The translations under genes and the position numbers were made by a program. DNA of 64,000 nt from Symsagittifera roscoffensis (taxonomy: Eukaryota; Xenacoelomorpha; Acoela; Convolutidae): NCBI RefSeq assembly GCF_963678635.1, contig NC_087071.1:41740153-41804152 (forward strand), written 5' to 3'. The notes below the pieces were generated by a model. The model made no database searches, was not told the DNA's origin, and saw only the letters and a list, made by a program, of their open reading frames with translations. Numbering within the stretch: position 1 is the first letter of the stretch; each line of letters begins with the position of its first letter. This document shows positions 23,404 through 34,700 of this stretch, piece after piece.

Positions 23404-23840
23404 CATTCGCAGGTTGGAACAGAGTTGCCCTCACTGGATCTCCTACCCGATGCCCGCTGAGGTCACTGGTTCTCCTTCCCGATGCCCGCTGAGGTCACTG
23501 GTTCTTCTATCCGATGCCCGCTGAGGACACTGGTACTCCTACCCGATGCACGCTGAGGTCACTGGTTCTCCTGCCCGCTGAGGTCACTGGCTCTCCTATC
23601 CGATGCCCGCTGAGGTCACTGGTTCTCCTACCCGATGCCCGCTGAGGTAACTGGGCCTCCTACCTGATGCCCGCTGAGGTCACTGGTTCTCCTACCCCAT
23701 GCCCGCTGAGGTCACTGGTTCTCCTACCTGATGCCCGCTGAGGTCACTGGTTCTCCTACCCCATGACCGCTGAGGTCACTGGTTCTCCTACCCGATGCCC
23801 GCTGAGGTCACTGGTTCTCCTACCCCATGCCCGCTGAGGA
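23404..23840 (-). repeat. 32-bp minisatellite, inverse orientation, array 1
   Basis: About 13 copies of the 32-bp unit (CCCGCTGAGGTCACTGGTTC then TCCTACCCGATG), the reverse complement of the family at 3768-3918. It opens with TTCGCAGGTTGGAACAGAGT, also found at the start of the array at 24375. Confidence 0.9.
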
Positions 23841-23917
23841 AATAAGACAAATAAGTTAAAACAAATATGGTTTTTCAACCGTACAATTAGTTGAAGCGTG
23901 CATATTTCTTAATTAAA

Positions 23918-24113
23918 AAGCCCCCCCCCCCCACCTCACTCAAACATAGATTTTTTGAGTGTCTAATGAGTGTTTTACAAGGTTACATATAAGACCAAAT
24001 ATGCTTATTATGGCCTACTTAGTCTGCATGTCAATTTTTACGAAAATCGGACAAAAAGAACAGTAATTTCAAATATAAAAATCTGCAAGTGGGGGAAAAA
24101 GGAAAAAGAGCCA
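23918..24113. mobile_element. MITE-like element related to the 259-bp palindrome
   Basis: A C-run followed by ACCTCACTCAAACAT, then TTTTACAAGGTTA, AAGACCAAATATG and TTAGTCTGCATGTCAA matches the left half of the palindrome at 4835-5093. The right end GGAAAAAGAGCC matches its terminus. The internal segment ATCGGACAAAAAGAACAGTA also matches the fragment at 4431-4468 inverted. Confidence 0.65.
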
Positions 24114-24374
24114 ATATAAATACTGTAGTGATTACACTTTTTATGAAGTTTCTGAATCATTATTTTTCGCGCAATTTTTGAAATGAATATTTTATACACA
24201 AACTAGTTTTATAATTAAAACATGCGAAATGCATGCGGGACCTGCCTATCATCGTTGCTTTTTCGAGGGACCACTCTATCATAGTAAGACTCTGATTCAT
24301 GTATAATTCAGAGTTTGTTGCATAGATAAAGCTGCGATTTTTCATAGTTATTTCAGCAATGATTCCGTCGAAGA

Positions 24375-24570
24375 TTCGCAGGTTGGAACAGAGTTGCCCT
24401 CACTGGATCTCCTACCCGATGCCCGCAGAGGTCACTGGGCCTCCTACCCGATGCCCGCAGAGGTCACTGGGCCTCCTACCCGATGCCCGCAGAGGTCACT
24501 GGGCCTCGTACCCGATGCCTGCAGAGGTCACTGGGCCTCCTACCCGATGCCCGCAGAGGTCACTGGTTCT
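24375..24570 (-). repeat. 32-bp minisatellite, inverse orientation, array 2
   Basis: About five copies of the 32-bp unit (CCCGCAGAGGTCACTGGGCC variant). It shares the leader TTCGCAGGTTGGAACAGAGT with the array at 23404, so the two arrays look duplicated, with the MITE-like element between them. Confidence 0.9.
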
Positions 24571-24787
24571 GGAGAAGTTTAGGAGAACATGAATATGAAC
24601 AAATGGGAGAACATTAAGATGAACACATTTAACCTGTTTTTCTGATTCGTTTTAAATGTATGATTCTATGTCTTAAATGATTCTTTGCTTTAACTGCATG
24701 ATTTTAGAAAAATTTTGGAATTTTACATTTTTAAACTTGCTTTTTCTTCCAGACATAGAAAGAACTAAAAATAGAATAGCCTTAATT

Positions 24788-25052
24788 AACGAATTAAAAT
24801 GGATTATAATGGATTTTCTTGACAAAATAATCGATTATATTGAAGAAAAAAATGGATTATAATGGATTATAATGGATTATAATGGATTTTTATTTTTCAA
24901 AAAAATCGATTATAATGACCACATAATCGATTACGTGGTCTAAATTTGCCACAATAATGGATTATAATGGATTATAATGGATTATAATGACAACATTTCA
25001 GACAACATTTTTCCAATATAATCGATTATTATCCATGGAACTCCGGTGCGGG
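24788..25052 (+). mobile_element. E-family element, right end
   Basis: Runs of ATAATGGATTAT and AATCGATTAT end in ATTATCCATGGAACTCCGGT then GCGGG. This is the reverse complement of the terminus at 2576, including the outer CCCGCAC missing there. X copy 2 follows directly. No left terminus lies within several hundred bases upstream. Confidence 0.65.
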
Positions 25053-26099
25053 TAGCCCTTGAGTGGACGCAAAGCAGTCTGAAATATGTGTGCTTATTCA
25101 GTTGTCTGAAAAACTTTGCAGACACTTTTGTTTGAATGTATTCAGTAACTTCGTTGAAAACTTCATTATTTCACTAAGCATTCGGGTACAGACTCACTCA
25201 ACAGCACACCACATAAAACAATGAGAAAGTGAAACTGTTACGATACATAATCCTTCAACTGATGAAATGAACAAATGAAGAAAGTTTTATTTTTGCAAAA
25301 AAAATTTAAGCAGCCTTGACTTTGTTTTATTCAAAAAAACACAGATGAGTTAACTGTCTTTAAATTTTTAAATTTAGGAGACATAAAAACGTCAAATTTA
25401 ACGATATATTTGTTGTTTAGAAGTAGTTAAAAATCAAAATTTTCTTTTTTCGGATAGATTTTTGAACATGCTTACGCAGATAAAGAGTTCGTGTCCGCTA
25501 CACTCGACGAATTGGCTAACTGATTAGAGGAAAAGAACACTTTATGAAATATTCCACTTCTAGATAATAAGCACGATTGGGATTTGAACGTAGTCAACCG
25601 GCACATGGGACCCACACATATACACTCGGTAATGGTAAAGGTAAGTGCAAACGTTGCAACTTTTCAAAAAGCAAATAATTTTTCTTTTGAATCCTGGTTC
25701 TCCTTAAAAAAAGTGGAAAACTCCCAGGGAAGTGAACGGAAAATAAACTTCCAGTTTTGTATTTTTCCTAGCTTGGGAAGCAAATCACAATGAAAACACG
25801 CGAGCAAAAATAGCGTTAGCTTTGCAAGATTGTCCTTTTCGGGGTCAAAAGCTAAAAAGGCCAGCAAAATATGTAAAAACTATTTGGGTTTCGAACTTCT
25901 GACACGTCTTCTAAATACGTAATCTTATAAGATTATTACAAAAATCCGCCACGGACGCTTGGATAAAAAACAACCCTTCAGAAAAAAAGAGGAGCGAATG
26001 TTGTCTTCTAATTAATAGTCACATGAAACTCTTAAGATATTGACTGAAGTGGGAAAATATTATCAACGATCTTGATTGGATTTTATAACTTCCACTTTA
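25053..26099 (+). repeat. X repeat, copy 2
   Basis: Direct copy of 1529-2575. The left neighbour is an E-family right end; the right neighbour (TTGAATGGAACACAATG) is unrelated to the flanks of copy 1. Confidence 0.9.
25572..25869 (-). repeat. SINE-like dispersed repeat, copy inside X copy 2
   Basis: Same sequence as 2048-2345, duplicated as part of X. Confidence 0.5.
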
Positions 26100-27587
26100 T
26101 TGAATGGAACACAATGAAACTTAAAGTTTATTTTAGCATTTTAATTAACATCACTGCATTTTTAGCAGTTTTAGCTTCATTAACCTCGCTATGTGTTAGT
26201 GGAAAGTCTGATTGACATATTGAAAAGAAAGTACTCGAAGGAGACGAAACCTTCGAAGGCAAAAAAATGGACATTTTAATTAGACTGCGAGAATGTAATT
26301 TTCTATTCGAGTAGTGGTTATTGTTGAAAATTAATAGAGATGAAGATCCTTATAAAAAATTTCGTTGTTCTGGAAATTCTTATCATTTTTTTTTGTTCAA
26401 AAAAAGTAGTTATCGGTTTTGTGAATTTCAATAATTTATGTAAATTACACAAAATGCGCTGAAAATTTGAGGCAGGGTAGTTAGCCAAAAAAGAAAGAAA
26501 GCTGGAAGATCATATCTGAATATGGCTGGCTGCTGTGATCGAAACTGAATTTCTTTGTTGTATTTAATAAGAGAAATAGTTGAAATTATTTCGGTTCTTC
26601 AAAGTGTAGTTGAAAAAAAAAGATGAACAGGGAGTTTCACAGTTATAATGAGTAATGTGGTAAAAAAAAAAGATTTCTAAGCGGAGTTCCGAACCAACAA
26701 ATTTGGTTTCAGGGAAGAATTACCGACCCACGCCAATACTTTTTTCTGTTTGCCTCTGCAGTCTATAAATTATTTAAAGTTTCTAGGCCATTTCCTTTGT
26801 ACAGGGAATTGTTTGTTTTTATCTTTCTCAGTTTTCATTTGTTAAGCAAACGTTTCATGTAATTTAAAACGCTCAAAATCAATTACTTTTTGTTCATTAT
26901 TTTGTCTTGATTATCTCATAGTGGTCTTTCTTTTGCAAGCTTTTGTAGGCGCATCCTTCTCTTTGTATCTCCGCTCCATTATGCTTGGTCGTTCCAGTAT
27001 GTAATTATCGATTGGCAACTCCACTTCTTGTCGAGCAGGATCTTTGAAGTGGAGTCTGCTACAAGTGATAGCATTATATCACGCCTGTTGCCCCTATGCA
27101 CTTTCAGGAACTCGGTTGATGCTGCGAAATTTTCTTTGGAATAAACGCATGATTCTTCACCTCTGTCAACCTCTTCTTGAGCTCAGAACCGCATGCGATA
27201 GCAGATTCTAATGTCTTAAGGTTTTTTTTTGTAGATTCTTCTATACAACGCTGACTACATTTTTTGAAACCTTTCAGCACTCATTGTGAAATACAGCTAT
27301 GAATTAGAACTGAAATGGTACTCAATGCTCCTGACTTTGTAGTGAAGCCAACTGCACTGCTTGAACAAAGTTTGATACATTTTTGTATCCGTTTTTCTTG
27401 TTTTTTTTTGCAAGGCTTCGTCGCTTTCCGGCATAATAAAACCTTGCATTTAATTTCATTGTTGTCATTCTAACTGTTGTTTATGTGAATTGTTTTCTTA
27501 AAGGGCCTTTTTTGTAGCGTGGAGGTAAATATTGTAGTTCATAGCGTAGGTTAGAAAAATAACCAAAAAAATTGCATGTAGTTCTTA
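26100..27587. other. AT-rich non-coding DNA
   Basis: No open frame of note on either strand and no recognisable repeat. A tRNA-like AGTTCCGAACCAACAAATTT at ~26693 is too degenerate to call. Confidence 0.4.
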
Positions 27588-27686
27588 AGCAGGGGCACAA
27601 CAGCGGTTCGCCGTGATGAGCTGTACAGCTCGTATGTTGGTCCTATCCCGCGTGGATAAATGATCTTAAAAAAAAAAAAAAAAAAT
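27588..27686 (+). mobile_element. retroposon 3' tail with poly(A)
   Basis: A short GC-richer stretch (CAGCGGTTCGCCGTGATGAG, GTCCTATCCCGCGTGG) ends in ATAAATGATCTT followed by a run of about 19 A. That is the form of a 5'-truncated LINE or SINE 3' end. The family is unknown. Confidence 0.45.
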
Positions 27687-28021
27687 GAACACCTGAACAA
27701 AATGTTTACTGAAAAAACTACCTTTTTTCCAATTATAACTCATTTTGTTTCTCAAAATTAATTCAAAAAGAATTGACTCAATTTGTCTGAATTTGTCTGT
27801 CACTTTGCGAAGTGTTGGCACTTTTTTTTTGCTTGTTATGGCAAATGAACAGGAGTTTGCTGGCAATAAGGCACCTCAAGGAAAAAAACGAAGTAAAATT
27901 TTGCTGACTAATTTGTTGTTGTTGATCTGGTTTGTTTTCTGTTGTCAAAGTCTTCTGTGGTTGCCTCTCAAAAGTCATCAGATTTAGTCATCATAAAGTT
28001 GCAGACACAAATCATAACCAC

Positions 28022-29118
28022 CCCGCACCGAAGTTTCTCTGATTATTATCTATTATCTGGCGATTTTGTGGTCGAACAAAAAATTGTTCTTTTAATAATC
28101 AATTATCTGATGATTTTGTGGTCGCAGAACAGAAAAATCGATTATATGGAGAAAAAAATTCATAAAAAAACTTTAATTTTATGTCGATTATATTGGAATT
28201 ATAATAGATTATAAAAGATTCCCGCACCGAGCGCCCATGGATCATAATCGATTATATTGTCATAATATGGTTTGCAATAAAATGACAAAATAATCGATTA
28301 TAATCCTTTAAAAATGGATTATAATCCTAATATTTTTTTGTCAATATAATCCATTATAATCAATTTTAATCCATTATAATGGATTTTTTTGAGGGGTTAT
28401 TCATGAAAATTACAATTTATTTAAAATTATCCTATTTCCTGCTTAGTGCAGTTGCTACGTATTACGTTTCATAAAATGTTACATTTCAGAACAAAATTTC
28501 TATACTTTTTGGTCTCTGTTTTTAAATTCATCGCAGTTTAACACTTCATTTTACTGTTTTTTTTTACCACAAGCTCCCCCCCCCCCCCCAGTTTAAACAC
28601 CCCCACCCTCAGTTAAGCCCCCAGTTCACTACCCCCACCAGTTTACTACCCCCCCCCCCACCCCATTTTACGCCACTCCCACTATTTACCCTCCCCCCAG
28701 TTTACCACTTTATCCCCCCCCCATTTATTTACCCATCCCCCCGGTTATGCCCCCCCCCCCATTTTACCCTACCCCTTCAGTTGGGGGGGGGGGGGGGTAA
28801 AATGCTAGAGGGGCCGTTTTTTTATGGCAAAAACAATAGATTTTATTGCAATTTTATGGCAAAAACAATCGATTTTATTGAGATTTCATGGCGATTTCAG
28901 GGCAAAAAAAAATAGATTTTATTGAGATTATGTGGAGAAAAAAATACATTTTAGTGGAATTACAAGCCAATATATTCTTGATGAAAATAATCTATTTTCT
29001 TTCTATTATAATAGAAAATGTTGCTTAAATTGGTTACACATAATCGATTATAATGGCAATATTTTCGGCAACATTTTCTCAGTATAATCTATTTTTATCC
29101 GAGAAACTTCGGTGCGGG
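28022..29118. mobile_element. E-family element with terminal inverted repeats
   Basis: The left end CCCGCACCGAAGTTTCTC is the exact reverse complement of the right end at 29101-29118. A second, internal left end (CCCGCACCGAGCGCCCATGG) starts at 28221, so one element may be nested in another; the inner one would be ~898 bp. Both sides carry ATAATCGATTAT-type repeats and the middle is C-rich. There is no coding capacity. The region after the left repeats resembles the element at 46.2 kb. No clear target-site duplication is seen. Confidence 0.7.
28572..28800. repeat. C-rich core of the E element
   Basis: Runs of 7-13 C separated by AGTTTA-type words, closing with a G-run of ~15 near 28783-28797. 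A C-rich core also occurs in the related element at 46.6-46.9 kb. Such tracts could form G-quadruplex or i-motif structures and are prone to assembly error. Confidence 0.7.
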
Positions 29119-29151
29119 ACATACAGATCTTTTGCTGAAGTCTTTTTAAGG

Positions 29152-29210
29152 AACAGTTTCTGCAGTGGTAATACAAACACCAAGGCAGTGAGTTCAAATC
29201 TTTGAGAGGC
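29152..29210 (+). repeat. tRNA-like fragment (SINE head)
   Basis: TTTCTGCAGTGGTAATAC resembles an A box. GTGAGTTCAAATCTTTG, 30 nt downstream, resembles a B box on the plus strand. The pairing is not that of a functional tRNA. Confidence 0.35.
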
Positions 29211-31442
29211 ATTCATGTATCACGAATTTTTTGTTTGTTTGTACATTTTTATGAAAAGCGGAAAATGAGTAAAATAAATAATTTAAAAAGCTCAAAATTA
29301 AAAATGGATTGTGCTTGGGTGGTATGATTGATCCCATACAAGGTTAATAAAATTATTTCCTAGTTGTAAAATTTTCTTGTCGCTACAGTACAGCCAAAAC
29401 ATTGTCAGTGGTCCTTTAATTGAAGTTGAAATGGGCGTTGACTTTTAATTGCCTACAAAACTGCTATGAGATTGTTTGATCGGGTCGTTTAAGCTATAAC
29501 GGTGGTGTGGCAGTTTGCTCAAGAACCTCCGGGAACCCAAAACACCCAAAATGATTAAAAGCCAAAAGTTTCGGACTTAAGATTGAATGTTCATCTCGGT
29601 TAGACAACGAATATCTATTGTGAAATTAAGTTCACAAAATACTTAGTTTTTAGAGGCAGAAACAGAAAAAAAAATTAAAAACTTGAAAGATAAAAATCCC
29701 CCATGTTAACTCTTTCAATCAGCTCACAGCAAAATGAAAGGTCGCAATGTTACAGATACAATTATCAGTTCATGCAATTGTTCTGGCATTTGAGAATCTG
29801 GCCAGAATTAACAAAAAATATCGATGGTCTCAAACTTTCAATGCTTTTTGATCATCAACTACAATATCTTCATAAAGAGGGAAATGACGACTGGCTTTGA
29901 TACTTGCAAAAGAACTTAAAAAACCTAACAACACACAAAACACAAAAAATCTGTTTTAGTTGAAGCAACTGCCTAAATACTTCAGTGACACATAACTTTC
30001 GGAGATCAGTTTCGAAGCCGTTGACACTTCAATGAACCACGTGGATGGAAAGCGCCTCGTTGCACATTTCTCTTAAGTTATTTGAGGGTTTGTACCATCC
30101 CATCACTCCAAAGCTCGGCCCATCGTTGTAATCATTTTATTTGGCGTTTAGATAATCTTTGAAACGCTGCCACGATTGATTCTATAAGTTGTGGGTGCAG
30201 CGCAAGAATGGAGAGTGTGCGGACCCTCTGCAATTCAACAACCTTCTTTGATATTCATTGTCCAGCTGTTTCCTACCAGGACACCATGGCTTTCAAGGCA
30301 TTGAAGCCTAAACCATTTTTCTTTGGGCAAAAACAAAATTGCCGGACATCGAAAAAAACTAATTGCATAGGTGACACAGCCCGCACTTGGTGAAATGCAA
30401 CTTTTGTCAACCGCAATTCGTACAACCTTACAGCAAACCAATTCATTGTGCTTTCATGTTCGACTTCGAAATTGACTGGTGTAATAAAAAAGTGGCTGTT
30501 TCGAGAAGGGACCAACAGCTCCTCCGTATTCAGCAACATATTTTTTTTTGTCAGGTCGCTTTGAGGTCAATTTTGTTTCTGTGGAATTTTGTCCCTGGCC
30601 TGAAGAAATTGAAGTAATGATGGAGCGTTCTTGACTGCTCTGGAGTAGATGTGAAAAGGGCAAAACCAGTTTGTGATCAAAAAACTTCGAATAAGAGAAA
30701 GTAGTACTTTTGCTCCTGAAGTGAAAACGTAGAAGTAGGGTTGAAACAAGAAGGATCGCCGTTTTGTCCGCCGTGAAAAAACATGAGCAACAGCGTTTTG
30801 CATCACCTTTATCGCCATGCGAGTCACCACCTCGAAATGCCCATGTACCGCCTGCTGAGCCTGAAGAAAGTTCAATCGCAAGGTGAGTGAAGACATCGAA
30901 TCAGGTGAAAAAAATTTTCAACTCAAACCCCAAATGGGCTAATTATATTGAATTGGGAGCTGAGAAATTGAATAGGTGAAAAATTGAAATTTCTTTTGAA
31001 AGAAAAAAGGAATTTAAAAACTACTAAACAAAAACACTGAATTCAATTTAAAAACCAAACACGAACAAATGAAATCGACTCAATGAATGATCCCCATTGA
31101 ACCAATTGAATGCTCGGGGCAACTGAGAAAAGTTTACAAGCGTCATCAGTAAAAATTCAAGCAACCAGCACCGTAATTGTCACATCTGTGCTAACAGCTG
31201 ATGACGAGCTCTGCAAAGCAGCTAGAAGGTTTCGCCTTCGATACTTGTCTAAGTGGGGATCGTACGGAGATCCGGTAGCAAACTGGAGATCACCTCAGGA
31301 TGGCTGCCTCGTGCTTGTCAACAGATTCACATAACCGGTGCACGCTGAAGGTTTCTGGATGCTTCTTGATCAAAACTATGACTAAAAAGGAGGCAGCTCC
31401 AATTGTCAGGTTACGGACGTTTCGGTAAGTCGTTGAAATTTA
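29211..31442. other. non-coding or heavily decayed DNA
   Basis: Base composition around 30.0-31.4 kb is less AT-rich than the surroundings, and several 60-110-codon frames exist on both strands, none with a recognisable motif. Proximity to the helicase relic suggests decayed mobile-element coding sequence. Confidence 0.35.
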
Positions 31443-31705
31443 TCATCCCGGGGCTTTTCTGTCTCTGGAGAAGCTCTTTTGTGTTAACAGTGGTGTCAGT
31501 AAAACAGTTTGACTACTGAAGCATCCTGGAAAAATCCAAACGAAGGAGCCTGAGGGTAATGCTCGCTGATAAAGATCTCCGCAGGCCACGACATTGATTC
31601 CGCCAAAAGGGAATTTGTTTTTTGACATGTTGCAATATTTCGTCAAAAGTTGCAAGGTTTTTGGCGGAAATGAAAACAATCCCTTCGAAGTTCATGAGAT
31701 CAATG
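31443..31705 (-). pseudogene. PIF1-like helicase fragment (Helitron-type relic)
   Basis: The minus strand reads FPFGGINVVACGDLYQ, matching PIF1-superfamily helicase motif III (PFGG..V..GDxxQLPP), followed by GSFVWIF, which fits the segment after it. In a second frame just upstream lies NLATFDEILQHVKK, fitting the helix before PFGG. The two frames overlap, so at least one frameshift is present, and stops surround it. Walker A is not seen. PIF1-type helicases are encoded by Helitrons as well as by host genes; a dead Helitron is likelier given the Helitron-like ends elsewhere, but host PIF1 is not excluded. Confidence 0.55.
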
Positions 31706-34700
31706 CTCTCCAGAAAAGATACTTTGAGTGGACTTTGAACTATTTGTCCAGGCTCATTGCTACTAAAGTTGCTATGGGCTTGGAAGTCACAGGTACAGCA
31801 TAAAACACCATGGATATGTGATCCTCCTAAACATTAGGCTCTCTCATTGTCTAGACAGGTGAACAGGCGATTTATATCACAAAAAGCATACAAGGTGGCA
31901 TGGGACACACTGGGTGTTTTTCAGAACAAAAAGAGCTCACATAAAAATGTCTCTCATCATTGTAGGGACTGTTGCTTGTGTATCGATCGACTGATGCAAC
32001 CGTGTTCGAATGTGCTAAAAGATTCCGACAAAGTTGAGCGATCGTTTGAAGTTTTCGTTGCCAAGAGTTATCGATGGAGCAGCGCCATGTACTTGAGGAC
32101 CATGCAAGGTCTCACCGTGTCGTCTGGATATCGAAGTATGTTCGATGTTCCTGGCATAGGCGCAGCGAATTTTTCAATTTGACGCAACTGAGCGTTGGCA
32201 ATAATAATCGGGCGGCGGCTGCTGGGCAAGATGTTGTCGACACAAATAAGAAGAACACAAGAAGCAACAGCTCTCGAATATTTGGAGTTCGAAGGCCACC
32301 CATTTTCGACTCACTGTCTGTGTTGTCATTTTAGTCGATATGTGCACCTGCTTTAGTTGGAACCTCGATTTATGGCTTTTGTTCATTGAGAAAGCAGAAA
32401 TCATCTATCGGAGAAATTGTGATTGTGCTTTCAGCGGTTATGATTGACGACGAGTCGGTTATAGTTCGACTGTAAATTTATCGCCCATTATCCAGAATTA
32501 CCGATAAGGAGGCTGTGTTCACTATAAACTGCACGAGATTTCGGCGAGACTCAGTTTCACACTCCGGAAATTAACAATTCCACGCTTATGTATTCTTACA
32601 AGCGAGGCCGAGTTAACGTATGAAATCGTTTCGTGGTCTATCTATACAAAGGATGCGATTGTGAGCAGAACATGAGATCAAATTTTGCCCATTGATGGAT
32701 TTAGGCAGTTCGTTGTTAGTTGCTTGACCCATGTCAGTTTCAAACCGTTCGTATAGAAGAAATCGAGATCGCTTCTCATCAGTTCCAATTCAATGCATCC
32801 GACAGGTATAAAAGGGGAAGTTCAATACTGCACCTGGTGTAGAAAACTTTTTTGTGAAAAAAAAATTCGGAGCTGAATTGAACTTAATCGGAAACGAATC
32901 ACTGTAATAGGAAAATTACATAGTGGATGTGAACACGCTCTGAATAAGTTATCGGAGGAAGTTAGAAGATTGAAATTGCCAAAAGACAAACAACCACTAG
33001 ACACATCAACTTCAGAAGATTGGCGGACAGTACTGAAGTGAAGTACACCAACAGACATACCTATTTCGCTGAATCAAAAGGAAGTATTAAGCGACTGACG
33101 AACTGAGAGCTCAAGATTGAATCTTTTGTAACTCGCAGCAGCAAAAATAACGGCTTAGATTTTACTGGGGACTGAGTGGAAGCAAAATGTGATCTTTGGA
33201 TTGAGTTCGTCACAGCGGTTTACACATGGCAGGAAAAACTCAGTATCTTATTTCTGATAACTGATCCAGCACGCGTCGTTGTCATCATTTCATTGTTTTT
33301 CATCATAATCAGACCTAAAACTTTCGATAGAAGGCGCAAATTATGGACTCTCCAAAGGAATACTGTTTCCACCCCATTGCAAAGCACCGTCGTTATCCAT
33401 TAAATCCGATAGATCCGCCCGCTGCAGGAGTTGCTACATGTACTCCTGTTACAGCTGGCCTTCTAATTCTAAATGCAGGTAGTGGTTATCGTTAGAATAT
33501 TGAATCGCGTTGTTATTATTCGTCTTTTCTCTGTCAGAAAGCAGGAAGACGCTCCTTGGTGTGACCCAGACAGCGGATACATCTTGTGGGAAGAAGCAGA
33601 TGCGTTCTCCCAGCAGGCCATGGTGACATGCAAGGACAGCGCGTGCATATTTATCAGATCTGGCAGAAAACAGGTGAACAACTGGAACTCCTGGTAATGT
33701 TCTCAGACGAGATTGTTCAGCTCAAACTGTTGTACAGCAACCGGAGCATGAACAAACAGAGAGAAGAAGATGTCAGGTACTTCGTAATCGCTTTTACTGG
33801 CTACACAGAGTCGTTAAACATCGATAGGAAATGATGTAATTGAGGTACTAAAACTGCAGGTAGTTTTTGAAGGATATGAGTTCAAACATTTCACTGAAAA
33901 TCCATTTTTCAACAGGATATTTTTGCACAACGGAAGACTTGCTGATTCAATTTCTTGCCCGCCAAAATATTCGGAAAAAAAGCAATGTCATCAGTTCCTG
34001 GACTAGCACCAGCAGAAAGTGTTACTAAACTGGCAGCCAACAAGAAATATCGATTTTGAAGAGCTGCTAGATGATACCAGGATTGATTCGAGATGAAGGT
34101 CTCATCATAGTAGCCGAATTGTGTTTGACGCAGTGCGAAAAGGTCATAAAAATAGGCCAATTATATTTCATTGCGGCTGAGACAAGTGAAACAAGTCGTG
34201 CGGTTTGTTCTTATAGACGTTACAATGCGTACATAGAAAAAAGATTCTGAAATTTACTGGGTTGGCGACACAGAGTTGATAGAGACGTCAGCATAAGCAC
34301 AAATTGATGAGTAGTGCACATCAAAAAGCTGTGACAATAGACGTCGGTAGCTTTACATTATACAGGTAGGGAGTGTGTACAGTAATAATGACAGCTAGAT
34401 CATTTTCAAGTAGCGATAATCTCTGAGAGTTTATTACGGTTTCAGTCTCTGGAAGCTCACCATTTGGTTGTCTGGCGAATCTTTCATTGACACGATGCGC
34501 GTCAGCGCACAGTCTACGCTTCCTTCAAGGAGGCATTAGCAGTAGGTGTAAGGTTTACCTCAGAAGATAGATCTGAAAATTTGACGATAATTATTTTTTT
34601 TTAAATTAGATTAGAGAGCAGAACAATGGAAATGGGTAACAAAATGAATCGAAGAAAGCAAAGGAACATATTCAGGTCCATTGAGATATTTGAGTTTCTA

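Noticed and set aside
17050..23524. Many long Cys/Val/Pro-rich or Thr/His/Gly-rich open frames
   Set aside because: They are translations of the 24-bp satellite, open in several frames on both strands only because the unit length is a multiple of 3. Most begin at non-ATG codons.
23404..24570. CRISPR-like array of 32-bp repeats
   Set aside because: Units are contiguous with no unique spacers, and the genome is eukaryotic. This is a minisatellite.
24359..24592. Short protein rich in PMPAEVTGPPTRC-type repeats
   Set aside because: It is the translation of the 32-bp minisatellite array; other frames are equally open.
1529..26099. X copies as LTRs of one giant retrotransposon
   Set aside because: X lacks TG..CA ends. 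No primer-binding site, polypurine tract or retroviral-type pol was seen in the interior, and no short target duplication was found outside the copies.
33343..33678. A two-exon gene beginning MDSPKEYCFHP
   Set aside because: The only good donor and acceptor join in a phase that reads into a stop soon after, and the protein-like frame of the second piece needs a different phase.
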